This document shows positions 5,865 through 8,801 of a DNA stretch of 8,801 nt, one piece after another. The notes below the pieces were generated by a model. It did no database searches. It saw nothing but the letters and a program-made list of their open reading frames with translations, and was not told the DNA's origin. Position numbers and translations under genes: made by a program. This DNA comes from an uncultured Bacilli bacterium (GTDB taxonomy: Bacteria; Bacillota_I; Bacilli_A; RF39; UBA660), in contig CANRJE010000062.1 of NCBI GenBank assembly GCA_947630865.1, forward strand, positions 1 through 8,801, read 5' to 3'. Position 1 is the first letter of the stretch. Each line of letters begins with the position of its first letter.

Positions 5865-6539
5865 CTTAGCAACATAAGCATAATTATTGCCTTCTTTATA
5901 ATACTCTATTTCACTACTTGGAAACTCTAAAGTTTTAGTAACATTTTCAAATGTTTTTAATTTTTTTCCTCTATCCTGATCACTCATAAGACCATGAATT
6001 CCAAAAGAAATAGCAAAGCCATTATCATAAGCAAGTCCTAAATTATTTGTAACTAATTTACTATTATATGGATTATGTGCAACTACATAAGAACTTCTAT
6101 CAGGTCCACTCAATAAATTAATAATTCTTTCAGTATTTCGAAGATGAATTACAATACCACTTTCATTTTCAGAACCTTTATCATAAGGTGTAAGATCTCC
6201 CTTAATAACTCGTCTATTATCTACTTTGTCATTATAATTATAAAGATTACTACTATCATTAAAAGATTTACTATATTCTGTTAAAATATGAGTAGTATTT
6301 TCTGGTCTAGTCACGGTATCATAATAACCTTTTTCAAGTTCTAATATAATTTTTTCATTTAATACACCAGATTCAAATAAACATCTACGATAAAATTTTA
6401 ATTTATTTTTATATTCTTTTAACCACATTCGAAATGCTAAATTATCAAACATTCTTCGATAATCAATACTAAATACTCCTATACTATTACAGTATTCTTT
6501 ATATAATTTTTTTAAATATCTTACATACTCAGATGCCAT
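5856..6539 (-). CDS. Unrecognised 227-residue protein, translationally coupled to the HAD-like gene
   Basis: I do not recognise this protein. It has no signal peptide and no membrane segment, so it is probably cytoplasmic. Residues 1-72 are rich in Lys, Arg, Tyr and Leu and look helical (YVRYLKKLYKEY, FRMWLKEYKNKLKFYRR), with many basic residues. A polar linker (about 75-108) follows, then a mixed alpha/beta C-terminal part with GIVIHLRNTERIINLL, YVVAHNPYNSKLVTN and GFAISFGIHG. His132, His155 and His182 stand in or beside these hydrophobic strands, but no catalytic signature could be named. The ATG lies 3 nt after the stop of the HAD-like gene, and its ribosome binding site AGGGGG (6546-6551) is within that gene's last codons, so the two are almost certainly translated together. 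GC content appears higher than in the flanking genes. A role linked to the HAD-like protein is inferred from position only. Confidence 0.85.
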   Translation of the reverse strand: MASEYVRYLKKLYKEYCNSIGVFSIDYRRMFDNLAFRMWLKEYKNKLKFYRRCLFESGVLNEKIILELEKGYYDTVTRPENTTHILTEYSKSFNDSSNLYNYNDKVDNRRVIKGDLTPYDKGSENESGIVIHLRNTERIINLLSGPDRSSYVVAHNPYNSKLVTNNLGLAYDNGFAISFGIHGLMSDQDRGKKLKTFENVTKTLEFPSSEIEYYKEGNNYAYVAKKR

Positions 6540-6542
6540 AGT

Positions 6543-7568
6543 TTACCCCCTAACCTTTGTTTTCGTTTTCATAAATCGTTCATATTGCTCATCAGTTGCT
6601 TCTTGAACCAAAATAGTATCGGCTCCAACATTTTGGTCATACCATGCTTGTTCATCAATAAATCTTATCCATGTTTCAGTATCATATGGTTCCTGACACC
6701 AACCAGGTAACATACGAATCCTATTAAATATATTATAATATTCACGCTTATAAAACGGTAATTTTTTAAAATCTGGAAAACCTTCTGTTAAAAACTCAAC
6801 TGCAATTCCACCAAGTTCCTGCCATTTTCTTCGAACAGAAGCACTATTTTCATAAAGGAAACATCTTCTAAATTCTTCATAAGTTAATCCGAAAATTTCA
6901 ATAACTTCAGTTGCTTTATTCGTCATTTCTCTCTTTTGTCCGTTATAGGGTTCTTTATAAATTTTAACTGGAATAATAGCATCAATATCAGGACAATAAT
7001 GATAGTAATAACGAAGTTTTGTAACCTCCTCAGTCTCTGGATATCCTGCTCCATTATGATGACTTACAAATAAATTAAATATAACACTCTCATTAGATAC
7101 ATCTTTTCCATTTTTAAATGTTTCATATAATTGACAAACTCTATTAGAATTAGAATTTTGAACAGCATAATTTATATAATCAATAGCACCAGGAATTAAA
7201 AATTCAGGTTCATGAAAAGGTGCATAGTTAATTTGCCCACCATCAGCATTTCGTCCTTCAAAAATTCTATCACGATTATTATAAAATCTTGTTTCAAATT
7301 CCTCTCTATCTGCCCTATCATTAATTTTTCTTATCTCTCTATCAAAAAATTTATAAGTTGCCGATTTATCAATAGCTCCAAGAGCCGCTTCAATATTATC
7401 TTTAGAATACACAACAGTATCATCAATATCATAACATCTAATTATAAACTTAATCCCCATAAGACGACATAAATATATCTTATATAAAACCATTTGAATA
7501 TTAGTTTCATTAAATTTTCTTAATTCATCTTCTGAAATTTTTTTAAAATCAATACCATTCACTGCCAT
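6543..7568 (-). CDS. HAD-superfamily phosphohydrolase-like protein
   Basis: This is a 341-residue soluble protein that probably has a HAD fold, by motif reading. Motif I is DIDDTVV (47-53), with D47 as nucleophile and D49 as acid/base, behind a hydrophobic strand (IKFIIRCY). A cap-like insertion rich in Arg, Asp and Asn fills about 60-155. The motif II candidate is FNLFVSHHN (164-172), with S169 in the phosphate-binding position. The Lys of motif III may be K218 in TNKA. The motif IV candidate is FLYENSASVRRKWQELGG (237-254), where many relatives have DDS; here the acidic pair is reduced to E240 with N241. About 80 residues after this, with conserved-looking aromatic residues (PGWCQEPYDTETW), are not explained by the fold. 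The substrate is unknown; nucleotides or phosphoprotein are possible. The start follows AGGGGGG (7574-7580) by 5 nt. It lies 32 nt after the kinase-like/LRR gene and 3 nt before the orphan gene. Confidence 0.7.
   Translation of the reverse strand: MAVNGIDFKKISEDELRKFNETNIQMVLYKIYLCRLMGIKFIIRCYDIDDTVVYSKDNIEAALGAIDKSATYKFFDREIRKINDRADREEFETRFYNNRDRIFEGRNADGGQINYAPFHEPEFLIPGAIDYINYAVQNSNSNRVCQLYETFKNGKDVSNESVIFNLFVSHHNGAGYPETEEVTKLRYYYHYCPDIDAIIPVKIYKEPYNGQKREMTNKATEVIEIFGLTYEEFRRCFLYENSASVRRKWQELGGIAVEFLTEGFPDFKKLPFYKREYYNIFNRIRMLPGWCQEPYDTETWIRFIDEQAWYDQNVGADTILVQEATDEQYERFMKTKTKVRG
6546..6551 (-). promoter_or_regulatory. AGGGGG ribosome binding site coupling the orphan gene to the HAD-like gene
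   Basis: On the minus strand AGG GGG are the final Arg and Gly codons of the HAD-like gene and, 6 nt before the next ATG, the only purine-rich site available. This favours translational coupling. The G-run differs from the AGGAGG/AGGAG sites of other genes here. Confidence 0.7.
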
Positions 7569-7573
7569 AATAT

Positions 7574-7580
7574 CCCCCCT
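7574..7580 (-). promoter_or_regulatory. AGGGGGG ribosome binding site of the HAD-like gene
   Basis: Six G in a row preceded by A on the minus strand, 5 nt before the ATG at 7566-7568. It pairs with the 16S rRNA tail only if a G-U pair is allowed at the fourth position of AGGAGG. A run of six G is unusual in DNA of this composition and could slip in length, changing initiation efficiency without shifting a frame. Confidence 0.65.
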
Positions 7581-7600
7581 ACATATAAGTTATAAAGTTT

Positions 7601-8801
7601 CTAAATTATATCATATTTATTAGTAACTGTCAATTTTTTTCCTAAACCATCTTGATTATAACTAACATGTTCTAATATATCGAATAAATAAAATCTTCCT
7701 GATGAAGTAACAATCTGATAATTATTTGTATCTTCTTTAACTATAGCACCATCTAAAACTCTAAAATCACGAATGACTAAACAATCTATAACTTTTAAAG
7801 GTAAAACAACATCTTTTAAACTTGTAACAAGAGGTATGAACAAATAAAAAACTTCTTTAGGTAAAACAACATTTTCTAATTCCTTTAAAGACATAAAATC
7901 AAAACCAAGATTAGTTGAACTTGGAAAAATAATATTTTTTATATATCTAACACTCCTAAAACTATCTTTTAAAGAATAATTAGAAGAGAAAGTAATATTA
8001 TCCAAACTATTAACATCAATAAATTTCTTTTCTCCTTTTATATCTATAGGAAATATTATATTTTTTAAACTATGAAAACCTTTTAAAAGAAAATTTCCAT
8101 ACACGAATTTAGGTAAATAAATATTTTCTAATTGACCTTCTCCTTCAATAATTAAATTACCATAAATAGCATCACTTGGTATATTAATATCATTCTTTAA
8201 ATCTTTACTATTAATAACTAAATCTCCAATAAAAACCTTTTTTTCCTCTTTAAATAATTCATTTTTATTAAAAACAATATCCTTATCATCTAAACCAAAC
8301 ATTTGAATATCTTCTCTTATAAATACTTCTAAAATATTTAAAAATTCTAATAAACTTTCATAAGGATTCTCTTCTATAAAATTAATACTTTCTTTAAGTA
8401 TCTTTATTTTTGGATTCACTTTTTCCATCTTATTAAGTAAAAACATTAAAACTTTTAAATATTCTTGATACATACTAACTTTTTGATATTTACTGTTATA
8501 AGTTACAAACATTCCCTCTAAATCACATATTTTAACATCATTTTTATTATATAAAACATTAGTTCCTTTAATATTATTAATTAAATCTAAAACATTTATA
8601 TCATTTAAATCTAATTCTCTTATAGCCATCAATAATTTATATAAAATTTTAAATACCAAATTAAAATCTTCTTGTTTAGTAATCTTTATATCATATAAAT
8701 TTTTATAATCTAAGTGATTAGGTAATATAGTTCCTACTACAACATTATTTACTTCTACTACTCCTAAATCAAAATCTGTTAATTTAATACTTGATTGTTT
8801 T
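7601..8801 (-). CDS. Protein-kinase-like domain with C-terminal leucine-rich-repeat-like solenoid, 5' end beyond the window
   Basis: The reading frame stays open to the right edge, so the start is not visible; 399 codons are seen, and the TTG at 8659 is only an internal Leu. Numbering from the edge, residues 14-38 (VVEVNNVVVGTILP, then LDYKNLYDI) resemble the last N-lobe strands and hinge of a kinase. Residues 46-62 fit helix E, VLDL (70-73) with D72 sits where HRD is expected, NVL (81-83) gives the catalytic-loop Asn, and KICDLEG (90-96) stands for DFG. The D-to-N gap is eight residues rather than four, and Arg and His of HRD are missing, so it may be a divergent kinase or pseudokinase. Residues about 216-354 form six or seven repeats of roughly 20-24 residues with the pattern SLKNIIFP, ELENVVLP, SLKDVVLP, typical of a curved repeat domain that binds a partner. 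No signal or membrane segment is visible. It is probably the first or an early gene of the operon. Confidence 0.72.
   Translation of the reverse strand, partial: KQSSIKLTDFDLGVVEVNNVVVGTILPNHLDYKNLYDIKITKQEDFNLVFKILYKLLMAIRELDLNDINVLDLINNIKGTNVLYNKNDVKICDLEGMFVTYNSKYQKVSMYQEYLKVLMFLLNKMEKVNPKIKILKESINFIEENPYESLLEFLNILEVFIREDIQMFGLDDKDIVFNKNELFKEEKKVFIGDLVINSKDLKNDINIPSDAIYGNLIIEGEGQLENIYLPKFVYGNFLLKGFHSLKNIIFPIDIKGEKKFIDVNSLDNITFSSNYSLKDSFRSVRYIKNIIFPSSTNLGFDFMSLKELENVVLPKEVFYLFIPLVTSLKDVVLPLKVIDCLVIRDFRVLDGAIVKEDTNNYQIVTSSGRFYLFDILEHVSYNQDGLGKKLTVTNKYDII

Noticed and set aside
7212..7472. Plus-strand open frame inside the HAD-like gene
   Set aside because: It is antisense to a strongly supported gene, has no ribosome binding site and has composition typical of a shadow frame.
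8657..8659. TTG as the start of the kinase-like/LRR gene
   Set aside because: The frame continues open to the window edge with meaningful kinase-like sequence, and no Shine-Dalgarno sequence precedes the TTG.
8774..8800. LTDFDLG near the right edge as the kinase DFG motif
   Set aside because: It lies before, not after, the hinge-like and catalytic-loop-like stretches, so the order is wrong for a DFG; KICDLEG is the better candidate.
1..8801. CRISPR array, tRNA, rRNA, riboswitch or insertion-sequence ends
   Set aside because: No regularly spaced repeats, cloverleaf, known riboswitch core or paired terminal inverted repeats with target duplications were found by eye on either strand.

Overview
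The window is very AT-rich. It reads as chromosomal DNA of a low-GC Firmicute of the Bacilli type, probably one of the uncultured or host-associated groups near Erysipelotrichales/RF39. The support is AGGAGG-like ribosome binding sites, a Gram-positive lipobox, Rho-independent terminators, an Rpn-family remnant and a GDPD fused to a membrane domain. Tryptophan is written TGG throughout and one gene ends in TGA, so the standard bacterial code fits better than the mycoplasma code. The taxonomic placement is inference.

Left edge (1-831): non-coding sequence with a short perfect hairpin and a run of eight C, then the 3' part of an Rpn-family nuclease/transposase-like gene that has lost its front half, ending in a strong terminator whose stem contains the stop codon. 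About 240 bp of gene-poor DNA follows, perhaps holding a relic of a minus-strand gene.

Envelope block (832-5630): three minus-strand genes encode an MscS mechanosensitive channel, a lipoprotein of unknown function, and a single-pass membrane protein with a long Asn/Pro/Thr-rich cytoplasmic tail. Divergently transcribed from the last is a membrane-anchored glycerophosphodiester phosphodiesterase with an intact active site. The divergent intergenic region carries a plausible promoter for each direction, and the flanking terminators are clear.

Convergent gap (5631-5855): after the phosphodiesterase terminator lies an AT-rich stretch with repeated TTTACA words, a TTTACA-N5-TGTAAA palindrome, and a 34-bp element that also occurs (30 of 34 identical) upstream of mscS.

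Right block (5856-8801, minus strand): three tightly spaced genes, probably one operon. The first, cut by the window edge, looks like a degenerate protein-kinase-like domain followed by a leucine-rich-repeat-like solenoid. The second has the marks of a HAD-superfamily phosphohydrolase with an unusual fourth motif. The third is an unrecognised 227-residue protein, translationally coupled to the second. The second and third genes have G-run ribosome binding sites (AGGGGGG, AGGGGG) and a visibly higher GC content than their neighbours. This cassette is the best candidate in the window for an undescribed system. The pairing of a kinase-like protein with a phosphatase-like protein is an inference from motifs, and its function cannot be told from sequence.
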